From UBA11386 sp035286785 (lineage in GTDB: Bacteria; Planctomycetota; Planctomycetia; Pirellulales; Thermoguttaceae): a DNA stretch of 22,947 bases. The notes below the pieces were generated by a model. It had not been told where the DNA came from. It ran no database searches and was given only the letters and a program-made list of their open reading frames with translations. This document shows, piece by piece, positions 1-7,188 of this stretch. The translations under genes were made by a program, and so were the position numbers. Numbering within the stretch: position 1 is the stretch's first letter; every line of letters starts with the position of its first letter. The stretch lies in the NCBI GenBank assembly GCA_035286785.1, contig DATECS010000285.1, forward strand, positions 1 to 22,947, given 5' to 3'.

Positions 1-1008
1 CGTGCGGCGGTCCACCTGGCGGGTCATTTTCGACTGCATGGCGCCGATCTCCTCGGCCACCTTGTGGTTGTCCTCGATCAGTTGGGCCGCCTTGGCCGCC
101 AACTCTTTCAACTCGCGATCGAGCGACTCCTCGTGGGCCAGCGCGGCCTTGCGTTCGGCCGCCGACTTGCTCAACTCGGCGGTGAGCGAGGCCCGTTCGG
201 CCTGGGAAAAACGCTCCTGCCGCTTCGCGTCTTCAAGGGCCAGTCGCATGTACTGCTCGTGCCGGGTGGCCGATTCCAACTCTTGCAGCAACAGCGTTTC
301 CTGGCGGTCGATTTCCTTCAGAAGAACGTGATAGTCGCGGAGTTTTCGCTCCATGCCTTCCTTGCCGTCCGCGAGGTATTCGTCCACGACCGCGGCGGGC
401 AGAATGGCCTGCAATTGTTCTTTCGTCATGCCGGCGAACACGCCGTGGGCGTCGTTGGGCATGACCTCGCACAACGTCCAGGTTCCCTTGCCCGAGTTGA
501 TCCGCTCGAGTGCCTTCGGCAACGGACGCATCGTCGGTTCGAGGCCGACCTGAACCTGACCGCCGTCCTTGTTGACGCCGCTCACCTTGAATTCGCCGAG
601 AAAGCAGCCGCCCTGCGCGGGAGACGCCTCGTCAAAGGCGTAGAGGACCATGTCGGGTACGATTTCGAGGGCCTCGGGCGGCGCCTTCACGCCGACGAGA
701 ACTCCATCCCCCTTCACGCCTTGAAACGCGCAGTTGCGCCAGATCCGGCCGCGATTGACGTAGTACTTGTACAACGCGATCCGAACCGACTGGAGCGACT
801 CGACGCTCTCGTCGGCGGGATCGCCGTATTTGATCTTCTCGATCTGGGCAGGGAGAGCGTTGGGGTCGTTGGGGTCGATCTGCTTCTCGATTTTCACCGC
901 GACGCTTCGCCAGTGCTCGTGCGTCTTCAGCGCCACGAGGCTGAAGTAGACCAGCGGCAACAATGCGACGGCGATCAGTCCGAGGAGGACCTTGTTCCAA
1001 ATGTTCAT
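1..1008 (-). CDS. Membrane-anchored coiled-coil protein, partial (3' end off window)
   Basis: The reading frame is open from ATG at 1008 down to base 1, giving 336 residues with no stop, so the C-terminus lies outside the window. Residues about 5-26 form one hydrophobic segment (start MNIWNKVLLG), suggesting a signal anchor with the rest outside the cytoplasm. A middle region of mixed beta character (about 50-200) follows, and from about residue 226 the chain is rich in E, K, Q, R, A and L with heptad spacing, a predicted coiled coil. I do not recognise a named family; proteins of this layout are common hypotheticals in planctomycetes (inference). No good Shine-Dalgarno precedes the ATG. A near-consensus promoter lies about 160 nt upstream. 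It diverges from the efflux cluster. Confidence 0.75.
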   Translation of the reverse strand, partial: MNIWNKVLLGLIAVALLPLVYFSLVALKTHEHWRSVAVKIEKQIDPNDPNALPAQIEKIKYGDPADESVESLQSVRIALYKYYVNRGRIWRNCAFQGVKGDGVLVGVKAPPEALEIVPDMVLYAFDEASPAQGGCFLGEFKVSGVNKDGGQVQVGLEPTMRPLPKALERINSGKGTWTLCEVMPNDAHGVFAGMTKEQLQAILPAAVVDEYLADGKEGMERKLRDYHVLLKEIDRQETLLLQELESATRHEQYMRLALEDAKRQERFSQAERASLTAELSKSAAERKAALAHEESLDRELKELAAKAAQLIEDNHKVAEEIGAMQSKMTRQVDRRT

Positions 1009-1157
1009 AGCGTCTCGAACCGAGGGAAGAGGGTGTTCCGTCCGAAGTCCCGGCGGCACTCGCTGGGGTGTTTTGTTCCAGGGTCGTCGGCCCTGGGATG
1101 CCTCGTCTCGACCCCGCTTCCGGACCGCCGTATCGCCGCGGGACCGGGCGGGGCAGG

Positions 1158-1177
1158 GATCAAACCCAAGTTTGATC
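1158..1177. promoter_or_regulatory. Palindromic operator candidate over the start site
   Basis: GATCAAAC (1158-1165) and GTTTGATC (1170-1177) are perfect inverted arms around a 4-nt centre. The palindrome overlaps the last bases of the minus-strand -10 (1180-1175) and the predicted start site (about 1168), where a repressor would block transcription. No cognate regulator is identified. Confidence 0.35.
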
Positions 1178-1203
1178 GTATTCAGAGTTTGCGGCGTTGT
1201 CAA
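1175..1203 (-). promoter_or_regulatory. Sigma-70-like promoter for the coiled-coil protein gene
   Basis: Read on the minus strand, TTGACA (1203-1198) is followed after exactly 17 nt by TACGAT (1180-1175). The predicted start is near 1168, leaving a leader of about 160 nt before ATG 1008. The -35 is a full consensus match and the -10 matches 4 of 6. Confidence 0.55.
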
Positions 1204-1423
1204 GGTTTTGCTGTCTACTAACTTACGCACATAGTGCCCATTTTAACCACCCCTCCGTGCGTCCGCAAAATCGCCTACAAAAGCCCCAGTTTCCATAACC
1301 GTTAAAGTCCCTGCCGTGGCCAGGTCGAAGCTACGTGCAACCAAGGTACTTTGGACGCATTTTGCGGGCTACGCGGTCGCCACCGGACACGGATCCCTCG
1401 GGCCGGGCTTATCAGTGATTTTT

Positions 1424-1482
1424 GTAGGGTGGGCACCGCCCACCAAAACACAACACCTTGTGGTGGGCGGTGCCCACCCTAC
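1424..1482. repeat. REPIN-like inverted doublet, GTAGGGTGGGCACC family
   Basis: Two perfect 22-nt inverted arms (1424-1445 and 1461-1482) flank a 15-nt loop. The left arm starts GTAGGGTGGGCACC and the right arm ends GGTGCCCACCCTAC. Each arm is itself partly palindromic (GGTGGGC/GCCCACC). The GTAG end tetranucleotide is typical of REP sequences mobilised by RAYT transposases (established for REP/RAYT; applied here by inference). Confidence 0.8.
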
Positions 1483-1561
1483 AGATCGTGGCCTGCTGGA
1501 CCAGAAATGGGTCGCCGAGAACCCACCCAATAGAGCGGAACGGTACGTGCCACGGCCTGTC

Positions 1562-4096
1562 ATGAAAAACGCTCCCCCATCGCGAAGCACTTGGAATGGC
1601 CAACCACCTTTGGGTCGTTTGGGCCCTCTTGGGGTCGCGTGCGTGCTGCTCGCGGCCATTCTGACGGGTGGCTGCGGTCGGCCCTTCTATCGCAACCAGG
1701 CCGATCGCGAGGTTTACTGCCTCGAAAACCAGGGATCCCGGGCGGTGGGCGACGCGGAGGGGGTGTATTCGATCCAGCCGCCATCGGAATCGCGGATGGC
1801 CGATCCTTTTTCACCCGACTGCCCGCCGATGCCGCCAGACGATCCGGTCTCGCAACGTCTGATGCATTGCGTGGACGGCAAGCGGGGTTGGCCGGGCTGG
1901 CCCTGCTACGGCAAGACGGGGTTCGTCGAAAATCCGAATTGGCAAGCCTATTTGCCGCGTGACGAGCAGGGCCAGTTGGTGCTCGATCGCGAGGCGGCCG
2001 TTCAACTGGCCCTGTGCAATTCGCCCGACTATCAGACGCAGCTCGAAAACCTCTACCTGTCGGCCCTGGACGTCACGTTTCAGCGGTTCCGGTTCGACGC
2101 CCAATTTTTCGGCGGCAACGACACCTTTTTCGACGCCCAAGGCCGCGCGTTCGCCGGCGGCAGTTCGCAGAGCATCCTCTCGACCGACACCGACGTCGTG
2201 ATGCACAAGCTATCCACGACGGGCGGCGAATTTGTGATCGGCGCGGCCAACTCGCTGGTCTGGCAGTTCGCGGGCCCGGACGACTACAACGGCACGACGC
2301 TGTTGAATTTCGAGTTGATCCAGCCGCTGTTGCGGGCCGGCGGCCGTGCCGTGGTGATGGAAGCGTTGACCGACTCGGAACGGGCGTTGTTGGCCAATAT
2401 CCGCCAGATGGAGCGTTTTCGACGGGGGTTTTACGCTCAGATCGTCGCGGGCCGCAATCCCGGCTCCGGCCCTTCGTCCGGGCCGATTACGCTCGGGAGC
2501 CTGACTCCCGGCGGGGGCGGTCCGGTCGGCGGGCTCATGGCCCTGTTGCGTCAGCAAGTGCTCATCCGCAATCAGCGGGCCAACGTCGTGTCGCTACGCG
2601 ACAGCCTCGAGCAGCTTCGGGCGTTCTACCTGGCCGAACGGGTCGATTACTTCCAGGTCGAACAGGCCCGGCTCCAATACTATCAGGCCCAGATTCAATT
2701 GCTCGATCTTCAGAATCAGTATGCCAACGCGCTGGACGTCTACAAGATCCTGCTGGGACTTCCGCCGGGAATCGACGTGGAAGTGAAAGATCCGTTGCTC
2801 GACCGGTTCGAGTTGATCGACGCGCGGCTGACCGAATCGCAAAACGAAGTGACCACATTGTTGGCCAATCTCCGCGACCCGGAACGCGGGTCCGTGTTGC
2901 GCGAGGACGTCAAGCGGATCGACTCGATTGTGGCCGTTTGCCGCGAACAGATCAAGAACGTCACGGCGGACATGGGGCGGTTGGATGAGGCACTGCCGAC
3001 CCGCCGGGAGCATCTCCGTCGGTTGGCCCAGCGGACCGAGTTCCAAAAAGGCGACGCCGATCCGACGATCGTCGACACATCGTTGTTGGACAATCGCGTG
3101 GCGGGGCTCAAGACTCGGTTCGCCGAACTCAACGCCGCCATGCAAAAGACATTCGACGAGCTGGCCGACTACCAACAGCGCACGGCCGGGCAAATTCCAG
3201 ACGCCGGGCCCGAGGAAATAGCCCTTCGCGAGCAGCTCAAGGACATCGTCGAAGGGCTCTCGGGCGAGATGCTTCTGTTGTCGCTCTACCAGGCCGAGGC
3301 GCGGCTCGACACGGTCACGCTCAAGCCGTTGGACCTCGAAGCGCCCGCCGCGTTGGAAATTGCTCGGACTCATCGCCGCGACTGGGCGAACGCCCGGGCG
3401 GCGCTGGTCGACCAGTGGCGTCAGATCGAGGTGGTGGCCAATGAATTGGAAAGCGACCTGGACATCGTTTTCAGCGGCGACCTGAGCACGGTTGGGGGCA
3501 ATCCGTTCCGGTTTCGGGGCACCAACGGCCGGCTCCGCGTGGGGCTGGAGTTCGACGCGCCGCTGACCCGGCTGGCCGAACGAAACCGTTATCGGACGGC
3601 ATTGATCGACTACCAACGCGCGCGGCGCGAGTACTATACCTACGAAGACGAGATTTATCGGGCCCTGCGAACGACGCTCCGCGCGATCCGGCTGGGCCAG
3701 ATCAATTTCGAGCAGCGACGCGCGGCCGTTTACGTGGCGGCCAGTCAGGTGGACTTGAAGCAATACGAAATGCTGCACAAACCGCCCACAGCCGTGCAGC
3801 GAGGGTTGAGCGACGTGGCCGCGCGCGACGTGATCGACGCGATCAACAACCTTTTGAGCGAGCAAAACAACTTCCTCGGCGTCTGGGTCGATTACGAGGC
3901 CCAGCGGTTGAGCCTGGCCTTCGACCTGGGCACGATGAAGCTCGACGAGCGGGGCATGTGGATCGACGAGGATTCGTTCGAGACGGATCTCGATCAGATG
4001 GGACCCGACGCGCCCGAGTTGATCCAGCCCGGCGAAGTTTTGCCCGATTTCGCCGAGCGGCCGCGGCGCGTCGCGGGGCAGCGGACGAGCTTTTGA
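1562..4096 (+). CDS. TolC-family outer-membrane efflux protein, extra-long
   Basis: It is 844 residues from the ATG at 1562. That start is preferred because it opens directly into a signal sequence (hydrophobic about 20-36) ending TGGC at Cys38, a possible lipoprotein cleavage site, although the -3 residue is Thr rather than Leu. The frame is open further upstream but runs through the repeat at 1424-1482. The TolC/OEP character comes from two long alpha-helical stretches, the segment LLNFELIQPLLRAGGRA (typical of planctomycete TolC proteins) and the second-half pattern around RNRYRTALIDYQRARR. TolC family members form the outer-membrane exit duct. The chain is nearly twice the usual length of about 450-500, with extra helical sequence around residues 450-620. 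It is first in the order TolC, adaptor, ATPase, permease. The symbol is left blank because the family is broad. Confidence 0.85.
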   Translation: MKNAPPSRSTWNGQPPLGRLGPLGVACVLLAAILTGGCGRPFYRNQADREVYCLENQGSRAVGDAEGVYSIQPPSESRMADPFSPDCPPMPPDDPVSQRLMHCVDGKRGWPGWPCYGKTGFVENPNWQAYLPRDEQGQLVLDREAAVQLALCNSPDYQTQLENLYLSALDVTFQRFRFDAQFFGGNDTFFDAQGRAFAGGSSQSILSTDTDVVMHKLSTTGGEFVIGAANSLVWQFAGPDDYNGTTLLNFELIQPLLRAGGRAVVMEALTDSERALLANIRQMERFRRGFYAQIVAGRNPGSGPSSGPITLGSLTPGGGGPVGGLMALLRQQVLIRNQRANVVSLRDSLEQLRAFYLAERVDYFQVEQARLQYYQAQIQLLDLQNQYANALDVYKILLGLPPGIDVEVKDPLLDRFELIDARLTESQNEVTTLLANLRDPERGSVLREDVKRIDSIVAVCREQIKNVTADMGRLDEALPTRREHLRRLAQRTEFQKGDADPTIVDTSLLDNRVAGLKTRFAELNAAMQKTFDELADYQQRTAGQIPDAGPEEIALREQLKDIVEGLSGEMLLLSLYQAEARLDTVTLKPLDLEAPAALEIARTHRRDWANARAALVDQWRQIEVVANELESDLDIVFSGDLSTVGGNPFRFRGTNGRLRVGLEFDAPLTRLAERNRYRTALIDYQRARREYYTYEDEIYRALRTTLRAIRLGQINFEQRRAAVYVAASQVDLKQYEMLHKPPTAVQRGLSDVAARDVIDAINNLLSEQNNFLGVWVDYEAQRLSLAFDLGTMKLDERGMWIDEDSFETDLDQMGPDAPELIQPGEVLPDFAERPRRVAGQRTSF

Positions 4097-4148
4097 AAGG
4101 CTATCTGAAAACGGGGCTGGGCACTTGCGGCCACGACGGAGCGTGGCC
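4097..4148 (+). repeat. Degenerate GGGGAC-type element and hairpin after the TolC stop
   Basis: Directly after the TGA, GCTATCTGAAAACGGGGCTGG (4100-4120, shown here in part) closely matches the outer end of the element at 12101-12199 read on its minus strand, which also abuts a stop codon. It is followed by a hairpin GGCCACG/CGTGGCC (4129-4135 and 4142-4148). This looks like a decayed solo end of the same repeat family. Confidence 0.45.
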
Positions 4149-4225
4149 CTCCGGGAAGCTTGCTCTCCAGTGATGTTAGGTATCCGGCACGGAGGGACCA
4201 GCCTACTTCCGGACAACGCCGCGCA

Positions 4226-4288
4226 TAAAAATGCCGCACCGGTGGACGGTACGGCATGGCCAAGAAGGCCTACAATCAATCTAGCAGT
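4226..4288 (-). ncRNA. Possible small RNA with its own promoter and terminator
   Basis: On the minus strand a promoter-like pair TTGCGC (4323-4318), 17 nt, TACTAT (4300-4295) predicts a start near 4288. About 30 nt downstream an 11-bp hairpin with one mismatch (arms 4257-4247 and 4241-4231) is followed by TTTTT, a typical intrinsic terminator. No minus-strand gene lies nearby that would need this terminator. A smaller GGCC/GGCC stem (4270-4258) sits between. The product would be about 60 nt. Both promoter boxes match only 4 of 6, so this is speculative. Confidence 0.25.
4231..4257 (-). terminator. Intrinsic terminator-like hairpin pointing minus
   Basis: Arms ATGCCGCACCG (4231-4241) and CGGTACGGCAT (4247-4257) pair with one mismatch around a 5-nt loop. 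The run of A at 4227-4231 becomes a U-tract on the minus strand only. On the plus strand, where the flanking genes lie, there is no U-tract. Confidence 0.4.
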
Positions 4289-4411
4289 CTACCTATAGTA
4301 TCGGGCACAGCGGGTGTGCGCAAGAGAATCCAAGCCTGACAAACCCAGCGGGGCGATGTTTTTTTACCGACTTGAAGACCACGATAATGCCTCTGACGTG
4401 GGGGGCAACAA

Positions 4412-4440
4412 CTGGCAATGCCGTCCAATCCGACTAAAAT
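4412..4440 (+). promoter_or_regulatory. Promoter candidate for adaptor-ATPase-permease genes
   Basis: CTGGCA (4412-4417), 17 nt, TAAAAT (4435-4440) is a reasonable sigma-70-like pair, with a start predicted near 4447. That would let the last three efflux genes be expressed separately from the TolC gene. The ATG at 4447 would then be at the very 5' end of the mRNA. Confidence 0.4.
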
Positions 4441-4554
4441 GGAACTATGTACCGATGGCTGTCGGCGGTCGCGTCGGTGGCCGTGGCCCGGCCCATCCCC
4501 GCAACCTTGCGCCGCCGTGCGGTCCCGCCTTTGGCGTCCACCCCGAGATTTCCG

Positions 4555-6291
4555 ATGCGACGAACACGCCCTTTTGATCGCGCCGGTTTCTCCACACGCG
4601 CGGTGATCGTCGTTCTCGCCCTGTTGACGGCTAGTGGGCTGGTCGCCTGGTTGATGGCCAAGCAGGTTGACTGGGCGCCGAGCACGAAGGGGCCACTTCT
4701 GCACACGGTCAAGCGGGGCGAATTTCTGCACGAGATCAACGAGCGGGGCGAAGTCGAAAGCGCCAGCAACGTCGAGATCCGTTGCGAGGTCCAGTCGCGC
4801 GGGATGGGCGGAATCACGATTCTCGAACTCATTCCCGAGGGGACTTACGTCCAGCCTGGCGACAAGCTGGTGGTCCTCGACAAGTCGGCGCTGGAGAACG
4901 AGAGAAAGCAGCAGGAGATCACGTGCAGCAACAGCGAGGCGGCCGTGCTCACCGCCGAAAACGACCTGGCCGCCGCCGAGATCGCCAAGAGCGAATATCT
5001 CCAAGGGCTCTACATCCTCAATGAAAATCTCATTCAGAACAAGAAATTCGTCGCGGAAGAAGCCGAGCGTCAGGCGCTGCAGAATCTCAAGTACAGCGAA
5101 GGACTCGCCAAGAAAGGCTACGTCACCGAGCTGCGCGTGGAAACCGATCGCATCGCCGTCGCCAAAGCCAAGCTCGACCGCGAATCGGCCGATCTCGAAC
5201 TGAGGGTTCTACGGGAATTCACCAAGGACAAAACGGTCAAACAGTTCGACAGCAGCATCAGCATCGTGCAGGCACGGCTCAACTCGGCCAAGGCCACGCA
5301 TAAGATCGACACCGACCAGCTCGCGTTGATCCAGAGCCAGGTCGATAAATGCACGATCCTCGCGCCGGCCGCGGGCCAGGTCGTCTACGCCAATGAATTT
5401 CGGCGTCACGGCGGCCAGGACATCGTGATCGAAGAGGGTACGATGGTCCGCGAGCGCCAGTCGATCATCCGCCTGCCCGACCCGAAGCGGATGCAAGTCA
5501 CGGCCAAGATCAACGAGGCGAAGATCACGATGGTCCGCGAGGGCATGCCCGCCACGATCCGGCTGGACGCTTTCCCGGACCGCGAATTCGAGGGCGTGGT
5601 CGAGCGGGTCAACGAGTACCCGGCGCCCACGTCGTTCTGGGCGGCCAACGTCAAGGAGTACGAGACGTTCGTCAAGATTCTCGGCTCGCTCGATGACCTC
5701 AAGCCGGGCCTGACGGCCGAGGTTCGCATTCAGGTTGAGGAACAACACGACGTTTTGCTGGTTCCGGTGCAGACCGTTTTCGAGCACGGCGAACATCACT
5801 ACTGCATCCTGCCCGAGGGGAAAGGTTTCCGCGCGCAAGAAGTTCAAATCGGTTCGACGAACGAAAAATTCGTGATTCTCCGCGAGGGTCTCCGCGAAGA
5901 CGACCAGATCGTGCTCGCGGCGTTCGACTATCGCGACAAAGTCAATCTGCCGAAGCTGCCCGACAAGAAGCCGTCCCGGGCAAAGACCGCGCCGGCTGCC
6001 GCTCCCGACGCCGTGCCGGTTGGCGAGAAGCCGACGGCCGTGGCCGAGCAAAAGACACCCGGCGTCATGGCTCCGGCCGAAGACCCCTTCAAGAAGCTCG
6101 ACCAGAACGGCGACGGAAAGATCGAGAAGAGCGAAGCGCCGGGCGCGATGCAACAGTATTTCTCGACCGTGGACAAGAACTCCGACGGCGCGATTACCCG
6201 CGACGAATGGAACGCCGTGAAGGACATAATGCGCCAACGGCCGGGCGGGCCCGGCGGACCCGGCGCGCCGCCGCAAGGGGCCCGGCCATGA
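4555..6291 (+). CDS. HlyD/MacA-type periplasmic adaptor with C-terminal EF-hand pair
   Basis: It is 578 residues from the ATG at 4555, which opens a basic stretch (MRRTRPF) and then one membrane anchor (about 14-35). An in-frame ATG at 4447 would add 36 Arg/Pro-rich residues and cannot be excluded. The order is anchor, lipoyl-like half (VESASNVEIRCEVQSRG, then VQPGDKLVVLD), a long coiled-coil hairpin, the second lipoyl half (CTILAPAAGQVVYA), then a beta-barrel and membrane-proximal domain (PDPKRMQVTAKINEAKI). HlyD/MacA adaptors bridge an inner-membrane transporter and TolC. After an Ala/Pro-rich linker come two canonical EF-hand loops, DQNGDGKIEKSE (516-527) and DKNSDGAITRDE (540-551), with Asp at positions 1 and 5 and Glu at 12, then a Gly/Pro tail. 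The EF-hands are not part of the usual adaptor. Its TGA overlaps the ATPase start. Confidence 0.9.
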   Translation: MRRTRPFDRAGFSTRAVIVVLALLTASGLVAWLMAKQVDWAPSTKGPLLHTVKRGEFLHEINERGEVESASNVEIRCEVQSRGMGGITILELIPEGTYVQPGDKLVVLDKSALENERKQQEITCSNSEAAVLTAENDLAAAEIAKSEYLQGLYILNENLIQNKKFVAEEAERQALQNLKYSEGLAKKGYVTELRVETDRIAVAKAKLDRESADLELRVLREFTKDKTVKQFDSSISIVQARLNSAKATHKIDTDQLALIQSQVDKCTILAPAAGQVVYANEFRRHGGQDIVIEEGTMVRERQSIIRLPDPKRMQVTAKINEAKITMVREGMPATIRLDAFPDREFEGVVERVNEYPAPTSFWAANVKEYETFVKILGSLDDLKPGLTAEVRIQVEEQHDVLLVPVQTVFEHGEHHYCILPEGKGFRAQEVQIGSTNEKFVILREGLREDDQIVLAAFDYRDKVNLPKLPDKKPSRAKTAPAAAPDAVPVGEKPTAVAEQKTPGVMAPAEDPFKKLDQNGDGKIEKSEAPGAMQQYFSTVDKNSDGAITRDEWNAVKDIMRQRPGGPGGPGAPPQGARP

Positions 6292-6998
6292 ATTGGGCCG
6301 TCCGGATCGACCGGCTTGTCAAGGACTACGTCATGGACGGCGAAACGGTCCACGCCTTGCGCGGCGTGTCGTTCGACGTGCCCGAGGGCGATTTTCTGGC
6401 CATCATGGGCGCGTCGGGCTCGGGCAAGAGTACGCTGTTGAACGTGTTGGGATGTCTCGACCGGCCGACCGCGGGCCACGTTCTCTTGGGCGACGACGAT
6501 ATTTCGCGGTTGAGTGACAATCGGCTGTCCGAAATTCGCGCCTCGCGCATCGGCTTCATTTTCCAGTCGTACAACTTGATTCCGCAATTGACGGTGCTCG
6601 AAAATATCGAGGTTCCGTTGCACTACCAGCGGCGGCTCGACGGCCGCACTCGCCGCCGCAGTCTGGAACTGGCCCAAATGGTCGGGCTGGGCGACCGGCT
6701 CCGCCATCGCCCCACCCAGCTTTCCGGCGGCCAGCAGCAGCGAGTGGCCATTGCGCGGAGTTTGATCAACGATCCCTACTACATCCTGGCCGACGAGCCG
6801 ACCGGTAACCTCGACTCGGCCACCACCGAGGAAATCCTGCTGTTGCTCGAAGAACTCCATCGCCAAGGCAAGACGATCATCATGGTGACCCACGAGCCGG
6901 ACGTCGGCAACCGATCGAACCGCATCATCCGTCTGCGCGACGGTGAAATCCACTCCGACCAGCGGCTGCGAGAGCAACCATCGACGAGCCATGTATAA
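6288..6998 (+). CDS. ABC transporter ATPase, LolD/MacB type
   Basis: It is 236 residues. The ATG overlaps the adaptor stop (ATGA at 6288-6291), which argues for translational coupling and fixes this start. All ABC ATPase motifs are present: Walker A GASGSGKST (41-49), Q-loop at Gln93 (FIFQSYNLIP), signature LSGGQQQR (145-152), Walker B YILADEP (165-171), D-loop and switch His in MVTHEP. The family is the MacB/LolD group, which powers mechanotransmission by FtsX-type permeases rather than classical import. It should work on the cytoplasmic face with the permease at 7189-8514. ATPase and permease are separate proteins here, whereas E. coli MacB is a fusion. Confidence 0.95.
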   Translation: MNWAVRIDRLVKDYVMDGETVHALRGVSFDVPEGDFLAIMGASGSGKSTLLNVLGCLDRPTAGHVLLGDDDISRLSDNRLSEIRASRIGFIFQSYNLIPQLTVLENIEVPLHYQRRLDGRTRRRSLELAQMVGLGDRLRHRPTQLSGGQQQRVAIARSLINDPYYILADEPTGNLDSATTEEILLLLEELHRQGKTIIMVTHEPDVGNRSNRIIRLRDGEIHSDQRLREQPSTSHV

Positions 6999-7045
6999 AA
7001 CAACACCAACCCGAAATCCAGTAGTTCCAAATTCGCCGAATCACC

Positions 7046-7115
7046 GTAGGCCGGGTCGTGACCCGGCGACAGATAATCCCGAGCAAGAGCCTTGCCGGGT
7101 CGCGACCCGGCCTAC
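7046..7115. repeat. REPIN-like doublet, GTAGGCCGGGTC family
   Basis: The left arm 7046-7067 starts GTAGGCCGGGTC and the right arm 7094-7115 ends GACCCGGCCTAC. They are inverted copies differing at the centre (GTG versus GCG) around a 26-nt loop. Each arm also folds alone (CCGGGTC/GACCCGG). It lies between the ATPase and permease genes, inside the probable operon. Confidence 0.8.
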
Positions 7116-7147
7116 GGGATTGTCCCAAACTTGTAACTACTGAAATC

Positions 7148-7182
7148 CCAATCCCTCTCGACTCTCGACCCTAGACTCTCGA
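7148..7182 (+). repeat. Heptamer tandem repeat just before permease start
   Basis: Five 7-nt units run in phase: CCAATCC (7148), CTCTCGA (7155), CTCTCGA (7162), CCCTAGA (7169), CTCTCGA (7176). The tract ends 6 nt before ATG 7189, where a Shine-Dalgarno would be expected, and none is present. The first unit is identical to the heptamer before prfB. Confidence 0.7.
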
Positions 7183-7188
7183 CTCCCC

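Larger units (their letters stand above)
1009..1561. other. Intergenic region between divergent genes
   Basis: This 553-nt gap holds the minus-strand promoter and palindrome (1158-1203), a short hairpin (CCAGGG at 1079-1084 paired with CCCTGG at 1091-1096) within the leader of the minus gene, and a REPIN-like doublet at 1424-1482. The open frame running upstream of the TolC gene from 1316 passes through the repeat and is not convincing coding sequence. I see no clear promoter for the plus-strand efflux cluster. Confidence 0.6.
4097..4554. other. Gap between TolC and adaptor genes
   Basis: This 458-nt gap holds the decayed repeat (4097-4148), the minus-strand hairpin and possible small RNA (4226-4323), and a plus-strand promoter candidate (4412-4440). 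If the adaptor starts at 4447 instead of 4555 the gap shrinks to 350 nt. I see no other gene in it. Confidence 0.6.

Noticed and set aside
1316..1561. Upstream extension of the TolC-family gene
   Set aside because: The extra 82 residues translate a REPIN-like repeat and would bury the signal sequence internally.
2594..4279. Long minus-strand frame (561 codons) opposite the TolC-family gene
   Set aside because: It is a shadow of high GC3 coding sequence; the plus strand has clear family motifs and the minus product has none.
5209..6276. Minus-strand frame opposite the adaptor gene
   Set aside because: Shadow frame; its product is Arg/His/Val-rich with no recognisable domain.
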